Shown here piece after piece: positions 11,606 to 23,916 of a stretch of DNA of 64,000 nt (position 1 is its first letter; the number at the start of each line of letters is the position of its first letter). The stretch comes from Verrucomicrobiia bacterium. GTDB lineage: Bacteria > Verrucomicrobiota > Verrucomicrobiia > Verrucomicrobiales > Akkermansiaceae. The position numbers were made by a program, and so were the translations under genes. The stretch is from the NCBI GenBank assembly GCA_030430455.1, contig JAUIJB010000002.1:62001-126000 (forward strand), given 5' to 3'. The notes beneath the pieces are model-generated. The model saw only the letters and a list, made by a program, of their open reading frames with translations. It was not told the origin of the DNA and searched no databases.

Positions 11606-11881
11606 GTGAACCCGCACGACCATCCCACGGCCCTCAGGGACCTCCAGGAGTCGATCTACCGGGAGAAGGTCCTGCGCGCCCGCGCGATGACGCCGGAGGA
11701 GCGGCTCGACAGCATCTGGGACCTGTCCGACATGCAGTTCGAACTCATGCTGGCCGGGGCCCTCGACCGCATCGACTCCAGCGACCGCTCCGCGGGATGG
11801 GAGGAGGTCCGCCGCGGTCTCGATCGCCTGGAGCGGGCCCGCGACCACCGCTTCTACAGCAGCTCCCGCCCCGCCGCATGA
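11606..11881 (+). CDS. Small charged protein paired with a nucleotidyltransferase
   Basis: A 91-residue soluble protein with a GTG start. It is strongly helical and charged (TALRDLQESIYREKVLRARA, MTPEERLDSIWDLSDMQFEL). Its stop overlaps the next start by 4 bases (ATGA), so the two are very likely co-translated. No named family was recognised. A second pair of a small helical protein and a nucleotidyltransferase occurs at 29928-30601 in reversed order. A toxin-antitoxin-like partnership is inference only. Confidence 0.65.
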   Translation: MNPHDHPTALRDLQESIYREKVLRARAMTPEERLDSIWDLSDMQFELMLAGALDRIDSSDRSAGWEEVRRGLDRLERARDHRFYSSSRPAA

Positions 11882-12441
11882 AGCTCTCCGACCTGGCGTC
11901 GACCATCTTTGAAACCGCGGATCAGCTCGGGGTCGAACACATGGCGGTCGGCGCCATCGCAGCCGCCACCTACGGGATTCCCCGCGCCACCAAGGACGTG
12001 GATCTGCTCGTTTCGATCGATCCGGCGAAGGGCATCACCCAGTTGATGCAAGGCCTGGAAACCTGGATCAAGTTCGACGGCCAGGCGCAGTTCGACACCA
12101 TCACCTGGGGACGTCGGCACGTCGGGACTTCCAGGAAAGCCCCACCCTACAAGGTCGAGCTGTTCGAGATGTTCGACGACCCCTTCGTTCACTCGGAGTT
12201 CTCCCGCAAGGTCCGCAAGTTCGTGCCTTTGCTCTCCCGCGAGATCTGGCTGCCCACCGCCGAGGACGTGATCGTGCAGAAGCTCCGCTGGGGCCGGCCG
12301 AAGGACCTCGAGGACGCCCGCGACGTGACCGCCGTCCAGGGAGCGGAAACCCTCGACACCGGCTACATCGAGCACTGGTGCGGCGAACATGGCACCAGCG
12401 CCCGCTGGACCGCGCTCCTCGACAGCCTGCCGCCGCTGTGA
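11878..12441 (+). CDS. Nucleotidyltransferase-fold protein (AbiEii/DUF6036-like)
   Basis: A 187-residue protein with the minimal nucleotidyltransferase signature: GAIAAATYGIPRATKDVDLL, where the DVD motif and preceding small residues form the metal site. A later segment, EDVIVQKLRWGRPKDLEDAR, is typical of AbiEii-like and related families. Such proteins act in toxin-antitoxin or abortive-infection pairs, or modify tRNA or partner proteins. It is coupled by ATGA overlap to the small gene upstream. The substrate is not predictable. Confidence 0.75.
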   Translation: MKLSDLASTIFETADQLGVEHMAVGAIAAATYGIPRATKDVDLLVSIDPAKGITQLMQGLETWIKFDGQAQFDTITWGRRHVGTSRKAPPYKVELFEMFDDPFVHSEFSRKVRKFVPLLSREIWLPTAEDVIVQKLRWGRPKDLEDARDVTAVQGAETLDTGYIEHWCGEHGTSARWTALLDSLPPL

Positions 12442-12560
12442 GGCGGGGTTCGGGGTGACCCCCGGCGGGGCATGGTGGCTGTGAACAAGCTGCGAACAGT
12501 TGCGAGCATCCGCCTCCTTCTTGCCCTCGGGCCGGCGCGGCCCCAGAGTCCTCCAGCCCG

Positions 12561-16034
<3,474 letters not shown>

Positions 16035-16502
16035 GGGGGGGGGTGTCGTGGGGTGTGTGGGGGGTCCGGACCGGCTGGAAAGTACCGCCAAGGCAACCAA
16101 GCGGCTGTGGAGAGCTGGCGGAGAGCGAGAGATAGGACCCATGGGACCTATAGGACCTATGGGAGCATCTCCAAGGCTCCGCAGTCTCGGCCCCTGCGCT
16201 GGGAAGATGGACGGGTCGCGAGCTTGCCGTCCGGCGGCGATCCTCCCTCAAGGGTGAGGCGCAGCTTCACGCCATATAGGTCCCATAGGTCCTATAGGTC
16301 TTATGCCCTGTGCTCCGCATTCTCTCACAGCCGCTTGGCTGCCCAACCAGCGCTTCTCAGCCGGTCCGGACCGCCAACACGCCCCACGACACCAGCACTC
16401 TCCAGTCGCTCATTGCCCAACCAGCGCTTTCCAGCCGGTCCGCACCGCCAACCCGCCCCTCACTCCCCCGCCTTGCTTCTTCCTTCCCCAAGGGTCCCCG
16501 CC
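16035..16502. repeat. Gene-free nested inverted-repeat element between dnaE and the EPS regulator
   Basis: No gene was recognised. The outer arms are about 16044-16110 and 16313-16395, which are inverse copies sharing GTCCGGACCGGCTG and CCAAGCGGCTGTG. The inner arms (16134-16165 and 16272-16300) are built of 9-bp GGACCTATA/GGACCTATG units. A second direct copy of part of the right outer arm lies at 16414-16459. A ten-G run sits at the left end. Confidence 0.8.
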
Positions 16503-17102
16503 GTGGCACAAATCCCCACGATCACGCGAAAACGGGGGTTTGTTCATTTTGAATTGAACAATACCGGCAAAACCCCTATCGCCGCGCTTGTGCGACCGGC
16601 TCCAGACACTGATCCCCCGGCCCAGCGAGCCCTGAATTCCCTGGAAACCCGGGTGATTGAGGTCTTCGTCGACGGGGTCAAGGTGCTCGGCCTGCCGCGC
16701 TCGATCGGCGAAATCTACGGCCTGCTGTTCATTTCACCCGAGCCGCAGTCGCTCGACGACCTCGTCCACCGACTTGGCATCAGCAAGGGTTCGGCCAGTC
16801 AGGGCCTGCGGACGCTCAAGGAGTTGGGCGCGGTCAAGGACACCAGCGGCAGCGTCAGCCGGCGGACCTACTACCAGGCCGACATCGAGCTCAAGCGGCT
16901 GGTCGGCGGCTTCATCCGCGAACAGCTGAGGCCGCACCTCGAAAGCGGCCAGCTCAAGGTCGGGCGCCTGGTCGAGGCGGTGAGCGAGCAGGACGACCCC
17001 GAGATGCAGCAGTTCTACGACGAGCGAATCGAGCGGCTCGAGTTCTGGATGCGCCGCGGCCGGCAGGTGCTTCCGATTGTGCAAAAAGTTTTGGGTCAAT
17101 GA
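16503..17102 (+). CDS. GbsR/MarR-type winged-helix regulator of the polysaccharide locus
   Basis: A DNA-binding regulator of about 199 residues from a GTG start (VAQIPTITRKRG). The region SIGEIYGLLFISPEPQSLDDLVHRL, ISKGSASQGLRTLKELGAVK and RRTYYQAD is a classic MarR/GbsR winged helix with recognition helix and beta wing. The C-terminal half is a helical dimerisation region. Its ATGA overlap with the NusG-like gene, and the position at the head of the polysaccharide locus, argue that the two jointly control it. The start is uncertain: earlier in-frame codons fall in repeat sequence and were not chosen. Confidence 0.85.
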   Translation: MAQIPTITRKRGFVHFELNNTGKTPIAALVRPAPDTDPPAQRALNSLETRVIEVFVDGVKVLGLPRSIGEIYGLLFISPEPQSLDDLVHRLGISKGSASQGLRTLKELGAVKDTSGSVSRRTYYQADIELKRLVGGFIREQLRPHLESGQLKVGRLVEAVSEQDDPEMQQFYDERIERLEFWMRRGRQVLPIVQKVLGQ

Positions 17103-17656
17103 GTTGCGATGCGGAAACAGATTGGCTTTGGTACTGCGTCAAGACGCAGACCAAGCGCGAGCACATCGCCGCCGAGCACCTCCGGACCCTCGAGGGCGTC
17201 GAGGTCTTCTGCCCCCGCCTGCGCTACCGCAAGGCGACCCGCCGCGGCAAGATCTGGTGGGTCGAGGCGCTGTTTCCCGGCTACCTGCTGGCGCGCTTCG
17301 ACCTGGTCGAGAGCGAGCGCGCGGTGACCTACACCCAGGGCGTCCGCGGCCTGGTCCGCTTCGGCAGGGAGGTCCCGCCGGTGCCCGAAGGCTTCGTCGC
17401 CGCCCTGCGCCACGAGGTCGCTCAGCAGGATGGCGAAACCGGCGCGGAAGCCGACACCCTGACGGTGCAGACCAGCGTCGCCGCCGGCGAGGACATCGAG
17501 GTCGCCACCGGCCCGCTCAGCGGCTTCCAGGGCCAGGTCGTCGAGGTCCTTCCCGGCAAGGAGCGGGTCAAGGTCCTGCTCGACTTCCTCGGCCAGCCCC
17601 AGGTCGTCGAAGTCGACCTGTTTTCCCTCCTCCTGCCCCGCAAACCCCTGCCCTGA
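17099..17656 (+). CDS. Specialised NusG paralogue (RfaH/UpxY-like antiterminator)
   Basis: A 185-residue NusG-family protein with an N-terminal NGN domain (DWLWYCVKTQTKREHIAAEH, then FPGYLLARFD, near 60-67) and a C-terminal KOW domain (GEDIEVATGPLSGFQGQVVE). The gene is not next to secE or ribosomal protein genes, so it is not the housekeeping copy. Paralogues at the head of capsule or EPS loci (RfaH, UpxY, LoaP families) help RNA polymerase read through long operons. It is co-translated with the regulator upstream and followed by a leader holding an ops-like sequence. It probably promotes transcription of the ~45-kb locus downstream. Confidence 0.88.
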   Translation: MSCDAETDWLWYCVKTQTKREHIAAEHLRTLEGVEVFCPRLRYRKATRRGKIWWVEALFPGYLLARFDLVESERAVTYTQGVRGLVRFGREVPPVPEGFVAALRHEVAQQDGETGAEADTLTVQTSVAAGEDIEVATGPLSGFQGQVVEVLPGKERVKVLLDFLGQPQVVEVDLFSLLLPRKPLP

Positions 17657-17937
17657 CCCGTGCCGAATTCCACTGAGTTCAGTTTTTCCTGAACCTCTCA
17701 CCGAGCCTCCCTTCGAACTTCTCTTCCCAAGCCTCTTTCCCGCCCCCCCCCAAGCCTCTTCTCCTGACCCCCATCCCCGGCTGCCCGTGCAGCCGACCCG
17801 CGGCCCCCGATGGGAACCGCATCCTCCAACGCCCGGAACCACCCGCTGGTCCTGCCCCGCCACCCGGCAGCCGACCAGGGGCGGCAGCGTGCCCGGATTT
17901 CCCTCCGGCCCGCGGCCCGAGCCGGGCTCCAGTTCTC
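17657..17937 (+). promoter_or_regulatory. Untranslated leader of the EPS gene run with ops-like sequence
   Basis: This 281-base gap is pyrimidine-rich at 17690-17775. A hairpin at 17778-17795 (CGGCTGC pairing with GCAGCCG) follows. At 17880-17891 lies GGCGGCAGCGTG, one base different from the ops pause element GGCGGTAGCGTG recruited by RfaH in enterobacteria. It sits 46 bases before the first biosynthetic gene and directly after the NusG paralogue. Function as a loading site is inference. Confidence 0.4.
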
Positions 17938-19254
17938 ATGACCTTCCGCACATCCATCGAATCCAGGCAGGCCAAGGTCGGGGTCGTCGGCCTCGGCTAC
18001 GTCGGCCTGCCGCTGATCCTCGCCTACGCCCGCGCCGGCCACCCGGCGCTCGGCTTCGACATCGACCCCGCCAAGCCCGAGGCGCTGCTCGCCGGACGGA
18101 GCTACATCAAGCACATCCCCACCGACCAGGTCGCCGAGGCCAGCGACTCCGGCATGCTCGACGCGACCACCGACTTCAGCCGCGCCGGCGAGTGCGATGC
18201 CCTGGTCCTCTGCGTGCCGACCCCGCTCGACGAGCACTTCGAGCCCGACCTCGGCTACGTGATCTCGACGATCGAGGCGCTGGTCCCGCACCTTCGCAAG
18301 GGCCAGGTGATCAGCCTCGAGAGCACCACCTACCCGGGCACCACCGACGAGGAGCTGGTGACGCGGGTCGAGGCGGCCGGCTTCACCGTCGGCAAGGACA
18401 TCCACGTCGTCTATTCCCCCGAGCGCGAGGACCCGGGCAACCCGGACTTCGCCGCCACCAACATCCCCAAGGTCGTCGGCGGCGCCACCCCGGCCTGCCT
18501 CGACGCCGGCGTCGCCCTCTACGGCGCGGTCTTCGACGAGGTCGTGCCGGTGAGCTCCTGCAAGGTCGCCGAGCTGACCAAGCTGCTCGAGAACATCTAC
18601 CGCGCCGTCAACATCGGCCTCGTCAACGAGCTCAAGGTCGCCGCCGACCGGATGGGGATCGACATCTGGGAGGTGATCCGCGCGGCCTCCACCAAGCCCT
18701 TCGGCTTCAAGCCCTTCTACCCGGGGCCCGGCCTCGGCGGCCACTGCATCCCGATCGACCCCTTCTACCTGACCTGGAAGGCCCGCGAGTATGGCGTCCA
18801 CACCCGCTTCATCGAGCTGGCCGGGGAGGTCAACCGGGCGATGCCCGATTACGTCATCCATCGTACAATGGAGGCCCTCAACTCGCGCGGCAAGGCGGTC
18901 AAGGGCAGCCGGGTCCTGGTCATGGGGCTCGCCTACAAGGCGGACGTCGACGACATGCGCGAGTCGCCGACCTTCGCCCTGATGGACGGGCTCACGCGGC
19001 TCGGCGCGGAGGTCTCCTACCACGACCCCCACGTCCCCGAGGTGGGCCCGACCCGCGAGCACATGGAGTGGGCCGGAACGCGCTCCGCGGAGTGGCGCGA
19101 GGCGGTCGTTCGCGCCGCCGACTGCGTCCTGATCGCCACCCACCACCAGGCCTTCGACCTCGACGAGCTCGCCCAGTGGGCCGACCTGATCGTCGACACC
19201 CGCAATGCCATGGCCGCCACCGGCACCCGCGACGGCCAGGTGGTCAAGGCGTAG
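17938..19254 (+). CDS. UDP-sugar 6-dehydrogenase (UDP-GlcNAc/UDP-ManNAc dehydrogenase class)
   Basis: Oxidises C6 of a UDP-sugar to the uronic acid with two NAD+, giving an acidic precursor for the polysaccharide. The 438 residues show the NAD-binding [12 protein letters not shown] (about 14-25), the conserved YSPERE, the central helix with [18 protein letters not shown], and the catalytic Cys270 in [12 protein letters not shown]. Residues such as [11 protein letters not shown] and the GHCIPIDP form are typical of the WbpA/TviB/WecC class acting on N-acetylated substrates rather than UDP-glucose, but this is a family-level call. It is the first biosynthetic gene after the leader. Confidence 0.9.
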   Translation: MTFRTSIESRQAKVGVVGLGYVGLPLILAYARAGHPALGFDIDPAKPEALLAGRSYIKHIPTDQVAEASDSGMLDATTDFSRAGECDALVLCVPTPLDEHFEPDLGYVISTIEALVPHLRKGQVISLESTTYPGTTDEELVTRVEAAGFTVGKDIHVVYSPEREDPGNPDFAATNIPKVVGGATPACLDAGVALYGAVFDEVVPVSSCKVAELTKLLENIYRAVNIGLVNELKVAADRMGIDIWEVIRAASTKPFGFKPFYPGPGLGGHCIPIDPFYLTWKAREYGVHTRFIELAGEVNRAMPDYVIHRTMEALNSRGKAVKGSRVLVMGLAYKADVDDMRESPTFALMDGLTRLGAEVSYHDPHVPEVGPTREHMEWAGTRSAEWREAVVRAADCVLIATHHQAFDLDELAQWADLIVDTRNAMAATGTRDGQVVKA

Positions 19255-19557
19255 GGCAGTGAGCAGTGAGCAGTGAGCAGTGAGCAGTGAGCAGTGAGCA
19301 GTGAGCAGTGAGCAGTGAGCAGTGAGCAGTGAGCAGTGAGCAGTGAGCAGTGAGCAGTGAGCAGTGAGCAAGTTTCAGCGCCCATTCACATTGTTCAATG
19401 TCGAGCCGTTTTTCGTCATGACAGCTCAGTGCTCGAGTTGCCTGCAGGTTCCGGGATTCTAGCCACTGATCACTGCTCACTCGGCACTGACCCCGCAGCT
19501 CACCCGCCCGCTTCCCACCCCCACGCCACCGCCACTCCGCAAACGCACCTCCTTGAC
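19255..19557. repeat. GCAGTGA heptamer array with degenerate inverted right arm
   Basis: The array at 19256-19370 contains about 16 copies of GCAGTGA and begins two bases after the dehydrogenase stop. A spacer follows. The right arm at 19462-19490 reads CCACTGATCACTGCTCACTC and then CGGCACT, the same end sequence as other elements in the window. No gene was recognised in the gap. Confidence 0.9.
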
Positions 19558-20496
19558 ATGAAACGCATCTTCATCGCCGGTCACAAGGGAATGGTCGGAT
19601 CCGCGCTGGTCCGCGAGGCCGGACGTCGCGGTGGCTACGAGACGATCACTGCGGGCCGCGGGCGCGTCGACCTGTGCGACCAGGCCGGGACCTTCCGCTT
19701 CCTCGCCGAAGAGAAGCCCGACATCGTCGTCATCGCCGCCGCCAAGGTCGGCGGCATCCACGCCAACTCGACCTACCCCGCGGACTTCATCTACGAGAAC
19801 CTCGCGATCGCCGCCAACTGCGTCGAGGGCTGCCGCCAGGCCGGCGTCGGACGGGTGCTTTTCCTCGGCTCGTCGTGCATCTACCCCAAGATGGCGCCGC
19901 AGCCGATGCCCGAGGACTGTCTGCTGACCAGCCCGCTCGAGCCCACCAACGAGGCCTACGCCATCGCCAAGATCGCCGGGCTCAAGCTGTGCCAGCACTA
20001 CCGCGCGCAGCACCGCCTGCTCTACCACTCGGCGATGCCGACCAACCTCTACGGCCCGGGCGACAACTACCACGCCGTCAACTCGCACGTGATCCCGGCG
20101 CTGATCCGGCGCTTCCACGAGGCGAAGGAGGCCGGCGCCGCCGAGGTGACCATCTGGGGCACCGGCACCCCGCGCCGCGAGTTCCTCCACACCAGCGACC
20201 TGGCCGCCGCCTGCTTCCACCTGCTCGAGCTCGAGGACCCGCCGGACTGGGTCAATGTCGGCGTGGGCGAGGACGTCACCATCCTCGAGCTGGCCCGGCT
20301 CATCGCCGGGACCGTCGGCTTCGCGGGCGAGATCCGCACCGACCCCGACAAGCCCGACGGAACCCCGCGCAAGCTCCTCGACATCTCGCGCATCCGCGAA
20401 ACCGGCTGGTCTCCCGCGATCGCGTTGGAGACGGGACTCGCCGAAGCCTACCAGGACTTTCTCGCCTCGCTCGAATCCGGCGCCGCACGGCTGTAG
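19558..20496 (+). CDS. fcl: GDP-L-fucose synthase
   Basis: Epimerises and reduces GDP-4-keto-6-deoxy-mannose to GDP-L-fucose with NADPH, the second step after Gmd. The 312-residue SDR protein has the cofactor motif [10 protein letters not shown], the conserved [15 protein letters not shown], and the catalytic Tyr134-Lys138 in [20 protein letters not shown] and [10 protein letters not shown] are typical of the family. It lies upstream of gmd with a repeat element between, so the pair may be one unit in spite of the 200-base gap. Confidence 0.95.
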   Translation: MKRIFIAGHKGMVGSALVREAGRRGGYETITAGRGRVDLCDQAGTFRFLAEEKPDIVVIAAAKVGGIHANSTYPADFIYENLAIAANCVEGCRQAGVGRVLFLGSSCIYPKMAPQPMPEDCLLTSPLEPTNEAYAIAKIAGLKLCQHYRAQHRLLYHSAMPTNLYGPGDNYHAVNSHVIPALIRRFHEAKEAGAAEVTIWGTGTPRREFLHTSDLAAACFHLLELEDPPDWVNVGVGEDVTILELARLIAGTVGFAGEIRTDPDKPDGTPRKLLDISRIRETGWSPAIALETGLAEAYQDFLASLESGAARL

Positions 20497-20509
20497 CCGG
20501 CTTCGCCGG

Positions 20510-20678
20510 AGTGCCAAGTGATCAGTGATCAGTGATCAGAAGTGAATGGTTCCAGGCCGTCCTGCACGATACACCGAGCTCTTGCCAAAGAGAGTTCTTC
20601 ACACATCAAACCTCCCTCGTTCCCAACCAACGTCCGTGAGCGAATCACTGATCACTGATCACTGATCACTCGGCACTG
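20510..20678. repeat. Inverted-arm heptamer element (AGTGATC units)
   Basis: The left arm reads AGTGCCAAGTGATCAGTGAT and the right arm is its inverse, ending in GATCACTCGGCACT. The arms are about 30 bases and flank a roughly 100-base spacer with no gene. The outer AGTGCC[A/G]AGT ends are shared with the element at 25801-25962, which has different internal units. Confidence 0.9.
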
Positions 20679-20698
20679 CGGCGCAGCCGCCATCCACC

Positions 20699-21814
20699 AT
20701 GAAAAAAGCACTCATCACCGGCATCACGGGCCAGGACGGTTCGTACCTTGCCGAGTTCCTCCTCGAAAAGGGCTACGAGGTTCACGGCATCAAGCGCCGC
20801 GCCTCGCTGTTCAACACCGAGCGCGTCGACCACATCTACGAGGACCCGCACGTCGAGCACGCCCGCTTCAAGCTGCACTACGGCGACCTCACCGACACTT
20901 CGAACCTGACCCGCATCCTCAGCGAGGTGAGGCCCGACGAGGTCTACAACCTCGGCGCCCAGTCGCACGTGGCGGTTTCCTTCGAGTCGCCCGAGTACAC
21001 CGCCGACGTCGACGCGATCGGCGCCCTGCGCCTGCTGGAGGCGATCCGTTTCCTCGGCCTCGAGAAGACCACGCGCTACTACCAGGCCTCGACCTCCGAG
21101 CTCTACGGCCTCGTCCAGGAGATCCCGCAGAGGGAGTCCACGCCCTTCTACCCGCGCTCGCCCTACGCGGTGGCCAAGCTCTACGCCTACTGGATCACGG
21201 TGAACTACCGCGAGTCGTACGGCCTCTACGCCTGCAACGGCATCCTCTTCAACCACGAGTCGCCGCGCCGCGGCGAGACCTTCGTGACCCGCAAGATCAC
21301 CCGCGCGATCGCCAACATCGCCCAGGGCCTCGAACCCTGCCTCTACCTCGGCAACATGGACGCCCTGCGCGACTGGGGCCATGCCAGGGACTACGTCCGG
21401 ATGCAGTGGATGATGCTCCAGCAGGAGCAGGCCGAGGACTTCGTGATCGCCACCGGCAAGCAAATCTCGGTGCGCGAGTTCGTGCGCATGTCGGCGCATG
21501 AGGCCGGCATCGAGCTCGAGTTCAGCGGCGAGGGCGTCGACGAGATCGCCACGGTCACCCAGGTCAACGGCGACGATGCCCCGGCGGTGAAGGTCGGCGA
21601 CGTGATCGTCCGCGTCGACCCGCGCTACTTCCGCCCGGCCGAGGTCGAGACCCTCCTCGGCGATCCCGCCAAGGCCAAGGACAAGCTCGGCTGGGTGCCG
21701 GAGATCACGGTCGAGGAAATGTGCGCCGAGATGGTCGCCGCCGACCTCGACAAGGCCAAGCGCCACGCCCTCCTCAAGGCCCACGGCCACCAGGTGTCCG
21801 TCGCCAAGGAATGA
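20699..21814 (+). CDS. gmd: GDP-mannose 4,6-dehydratase
   Basis: Converts GDP-mannose to GDP-4-keto-6-deoxy-mannose, the precursor of GDP-fucose (and of rhamnose or perosamine variants). The 371 residues begin with [19 protein letters not shown] (NADP site), followed by [35 protein letters not shown] with the catalytic Tyr-Lys, and [17 protein letters not shown], all Gmd hallmarks. The paired fcl upstream fixes the likely product as GDP-L-fucose. Confidence 0.97.
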   Translation: MKKALITGITGQDGSYLAEFLLEKGYEVHGIKRRASLFNTERVDHIYEDPHVEHARFKLHYGDLTDTSNLTRILSEVRPDEVYNLGAQSHVAVSFESPEYTADVDAIGALRLLEAIRFLGLEKTTRYYQASTSELYGLVQEIPQRESTPFYPRSPYAVAKLYAYWITVNYRESYGLYACNGILFNHESPRRGETFVTRKITRAIANIAQGLEPCLYLGNMDALRDWGHARDYVRMQWMMLQQEQAEDFVIATGKQISVREFVRMSAHEAGIELEFSGEGVDEIATVTQVNGDDAPAVKVGDVIVRVDPRYFRPAEVETLLGDPAKAKDKLGWVPEITVEEMCAEMVAADLDKAKRHALLKAHGHQVSVAKE

Positions 21815-21935
21815 GGGAGTGGCTCCTTGCAGGAGCCATGGCCATGGATCGGCGGCTTCCAGCCGCGTCGACAAGTCAATCAGGGCACCCGCAGGGCGCC
21901 GCTCCCCTCCATGGCGCTCGAAGCGCGCCACTCCC
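21815..21935. repeat. Hairpin-rich spacer (REP-like)
   Basis: Three small palindromes follow each other: GGCTCCTTGCAGGAGCC, CGGCGGCTTCCAGCCGCG and GGCGCTCGAAGCGCGCC. They are enclosed by GGAGTGGC/GCCACTCC outer arms. This resembles composite REP-like units and provides no gene. Confidence 0.6.
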
Positions 21936-23015
21936 ATGACCCGAATCTTCGTCAGCGGCTGCTACGACATCCTGCACGGCGGCCACCTGCAGTTCTTCGA
22001 GGAGGCGCGCGCGCTCGGCGACCACCTCACGGTGTCCTTCGCCTCCGAGGAGGTCCTGTGGATCCACAAGCGCCGACGGCCGTCGATTCCCGACGAGCAC
22101 AAGAAGGCGATGCTCGAGGGGATGGCGGTGGTCGACGACGTGGTCATCGGCGACGGCCACGACGAGGGCCTCGACTTCAGGGAGCACTTCCTGCGCATCC
22201 GGCCGGACGTGCTGGCGGTCACCGAGGACGACCAGTATGCCGGGCTGAAGCGCGACCTGTGCGAGCAGGTCGGTGCCCGCTACGTGGTGCTGCCCAAGAC
22301 CCCGCCGCGCTTCGCGCCGGTGTCGACCACGTCGATCATCCGCTGGGTCCAGGCGCCGACCGAGGCGCCGCTGCGGGTCGACTTCGCCGGCGGCTGGCTC
22401 GACGTGCCGCGCTTCGCGCGCAACGGCGCCTTCATCGTCAACCTGGCGGTCTCCCCGCTCGTCTCGCTGCGCGACTGGCCCTACGAGAAGCAGTCCGGTC
22501 TCGGTGGCAGCGGGGCCTGGGCCCTGCTCAATGGCAGGTGCGGGATCGAGTCGGAGATCGACCTCGGCGTCGGCTGGCAGGACCCCGCGGTGATCCGCGA
22601 GACCGGCCTCTGTGTCTGGCGCTCCGGCCCGCGCCCGGTGCTCGACTTCAAGCGCAACGGCGACTTCCTCCGCGGCCGGCTCGCGATCCTCTGGACCGGG
22701 GCGCCGCACGACACCCCCGGGGTCGTCGACCTGCCGCGCGACTACGACCGCATCGAGCAGTCGGGCGCGCTGGCCCGCGAGGCGGTGCTCGCCGCCGACC
22801 CCGGCCAGCTCGCCGCGGCGATCGACATTTACCACGCGACCCAGCTCGACGAAGGCATGGACCCATTGCCGGAAATCCCCGGCACCCTGGCGCGCAAGTA
22901 CTGCGGTGGCGGCTACGGTGGATACGCGCTCTACCTCTTCGAGGACGAGCCCGCCCGCTCGGCGGCGCTCGCCCGCCACGACCAGCTCCGCCCCGTCGAA
23001 CCCCATTGTCGTTAG
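21936..23015 (+). CDS. Cytidylyltransferase fused to a GHMP-kinase-like domain
   Basis: The N-terminal ~135 residues are a cytidylyltransferase-like domain: FVSGCYDILHGGHLQFF contains the HxGH-type nucleotide site, and VSTTSIIRWV is the matching C-terminal motif. The remaining ~220 residues resemble a GHMP sugar kinase: RVDFAGGWLDVPRF, the phosphate loop SGLGGSGAW and the C-terminal CGGGYGGYALYLFE. The kinase part is shorter than normal (about 220 rather than 300+). The pairing suggests a bifunctional enzyme that phosphorylates a sugar and makes a nucleotide-sugar, comparable in logic to HldE or Fkp but with other folds. The substrate is unknown. ATG 21936 is chosen because it begins the nucleotidyltransferase fold directly. 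Confidence 0.75.
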   Translation: MTRIFVSGCYDILHGGHLQFFEEARALGDHLTVSFASEEVLWIHKRRRPSIPDEHKKAMLEGMAVVDDVVIGDGHDEGLDFREHFLRIRPDVLAVTEDDQYAGLKRDLCEQVGARYVVLPKTPPRFAPVSTTSIIRWVQAPTEAPLRVDFAGGWLDVPRFARNGAFIVNLAVSPLVSLRDWPYEKQSGLGGSGAWALLNGRCGIESEIDLGVGWQDPAVIRETGLCVWRSGPRPVLDFKRNGDFLRGRLAILWTGAPHDTPGVVDLPRDYDRIEQSGALAREAVLAADPGQLAAAIDIYHATQLDEGMDPLPEIPGTLARKYCGGGYGGYALYLFEDEPARSAALARHDQLRPVEPHCR

Positions 23016-23043
23016 CGCCGCATCCTCGAAGCCCACGGTCGGC

Positions 23044-23147
23044 TGCTGAAAGGAAAAGCTGAAACGCTGAAGAGCTGAAAAGCTGAAAGCGAAAAAGGCG
23101 CGGCCGACGACTTTTCAGCGTTTCAGGATTTCAGCTTCTCAGCTTTT
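23044..23147. repeat. GCTGAAA inverted-arm array over the start of the WecG-type gene
   Basis: The left arm (23044-23090) repeats GCTGAAA/GCTGAAG and the right arm (23111-23147) repeats the inverse TTTCAGC/CTTCAGC. The right arm ends on the TTG start codon at 23146, so an RNA stem could cover the start. A variant of the heptamer theme. Confidence 0.85.
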
Positions 23148-23916
23148 GAAGAAGGTTTCCATCATCGGCCTGCCGCTCGCCTGCACCGACTACGCCGGCG
23201 CGGTCGAGTGGGTGCTAGAGCGGGCCGCCGAGGGCAGGGAGGCGGTGGCGGTCGAGGCCGCCAACACCCACGTCGCCGCCCTCAACCGCCACGACGCCGA
23301 GTTCGCCGAGACCATCCGGCGCTTCGACCTGGTCGTCCCCGACGGCATGCCGCTGGTCTGGTCGATGAACCGCCGCCTCGCCGGCGCCGAGCGCCTCACC
23401 GACCGGGTTTACGGGCCGACCCTGATGCTCGAGGCGATCCGCGCGACCGAGGGCCGCGGCGAGTTCCGTCACTTCCTCCTCGGAGGCAAGGACACCACCC
23501 TCGACAAGCTGCGCGAGAACTTCGGCCGCGACTTCCCCGGCACCACCATTGCCGACAGCTACTCGCCGCCCTTCGGCGAGTGGCCGGAGGGCGAGTTCGA
23601 GCGGATCTGCGGGCGGATCCGCGAGTCCCGCGCCAACCTCGTCTGGGTCGGCCTCGGCTGCCCCAAGCAGGAGCACTGGATCGCCCGCCACAAGGACCGC
23701 CTGCCACCGGCGGTCTACTTCGGCATCGGCGCCGCCTTCGCCTTCCACGCCGGCGAGGTCTCCCAGGCGCCCGCCTTTCTCCAGCGCAACGGCCTCGAAT
23801 GGGCCTACCGGATCGCCGCCGAACCCCGCCGCCTCTTCAAGCGCTATTTCGTGCACAACAGCCTGTTCCTGTGGTACAGTCTCATCGACCGCCAACCCCC
23901 AAGCACCGACCACTAG
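23146..23916 (+). CDS. WecG/TagA/CpsF-family glycosyltransferase
   Basis: A 256-residue GT26-family transferase, which moves an amino-sugar such as ManNAc or ManNAcA from UDP to a lipid-linked acceptor. Family hallmarks are VEAANTHVAALNRHD, VVPDGMPLVW, FLLGGKD and VWVGLGCPKQEHW. The combination with the N-acetyl-type UDP-sugar dehydrogenase upstream suggests a uronic amino-sugar as donor. Start is TTG 23146; no better in-frame ATG or GTG precedes the fold. The last codons and stop lie inside a CACTAGC array, so the C-terminus is repeat-encoded. Confidence 0.9.
   Translation: MKKVSIIGLPLACTDYAGAVEWVLERAAEGREAVAVEAANTHVAALNRHDAEFAETIRRFDLVVPDGMPLVWSMNRRLAGAERLTDRVYGPTLMLEAIRATEGRGEFRHFLLGGKDTTLDKLRENFGRDFPGTTIADSYSPPFGEWPEGEFERICGRIRESRANLVWVGLGCPKQEHWIARHKDRLPPAVYFGIGAAFAFHAGEVSQAPAFLQRNGLEWAYRIAAEPRRLFKRYFVHNSLFLWYSLIDRQPPSTDH

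Noticed and set aside
19256-19370. Possible CRISPR array
   Set aside because: Units are 7 bases with no unique spacers, and no cas genes are present.
17698-19371. Minus-strand frame with repeated LLTAHCS peptide
   Set aside because: The peptide is only the translation of the GCAGTGA array, and the rest is antisense to the dehydrogenase gene.
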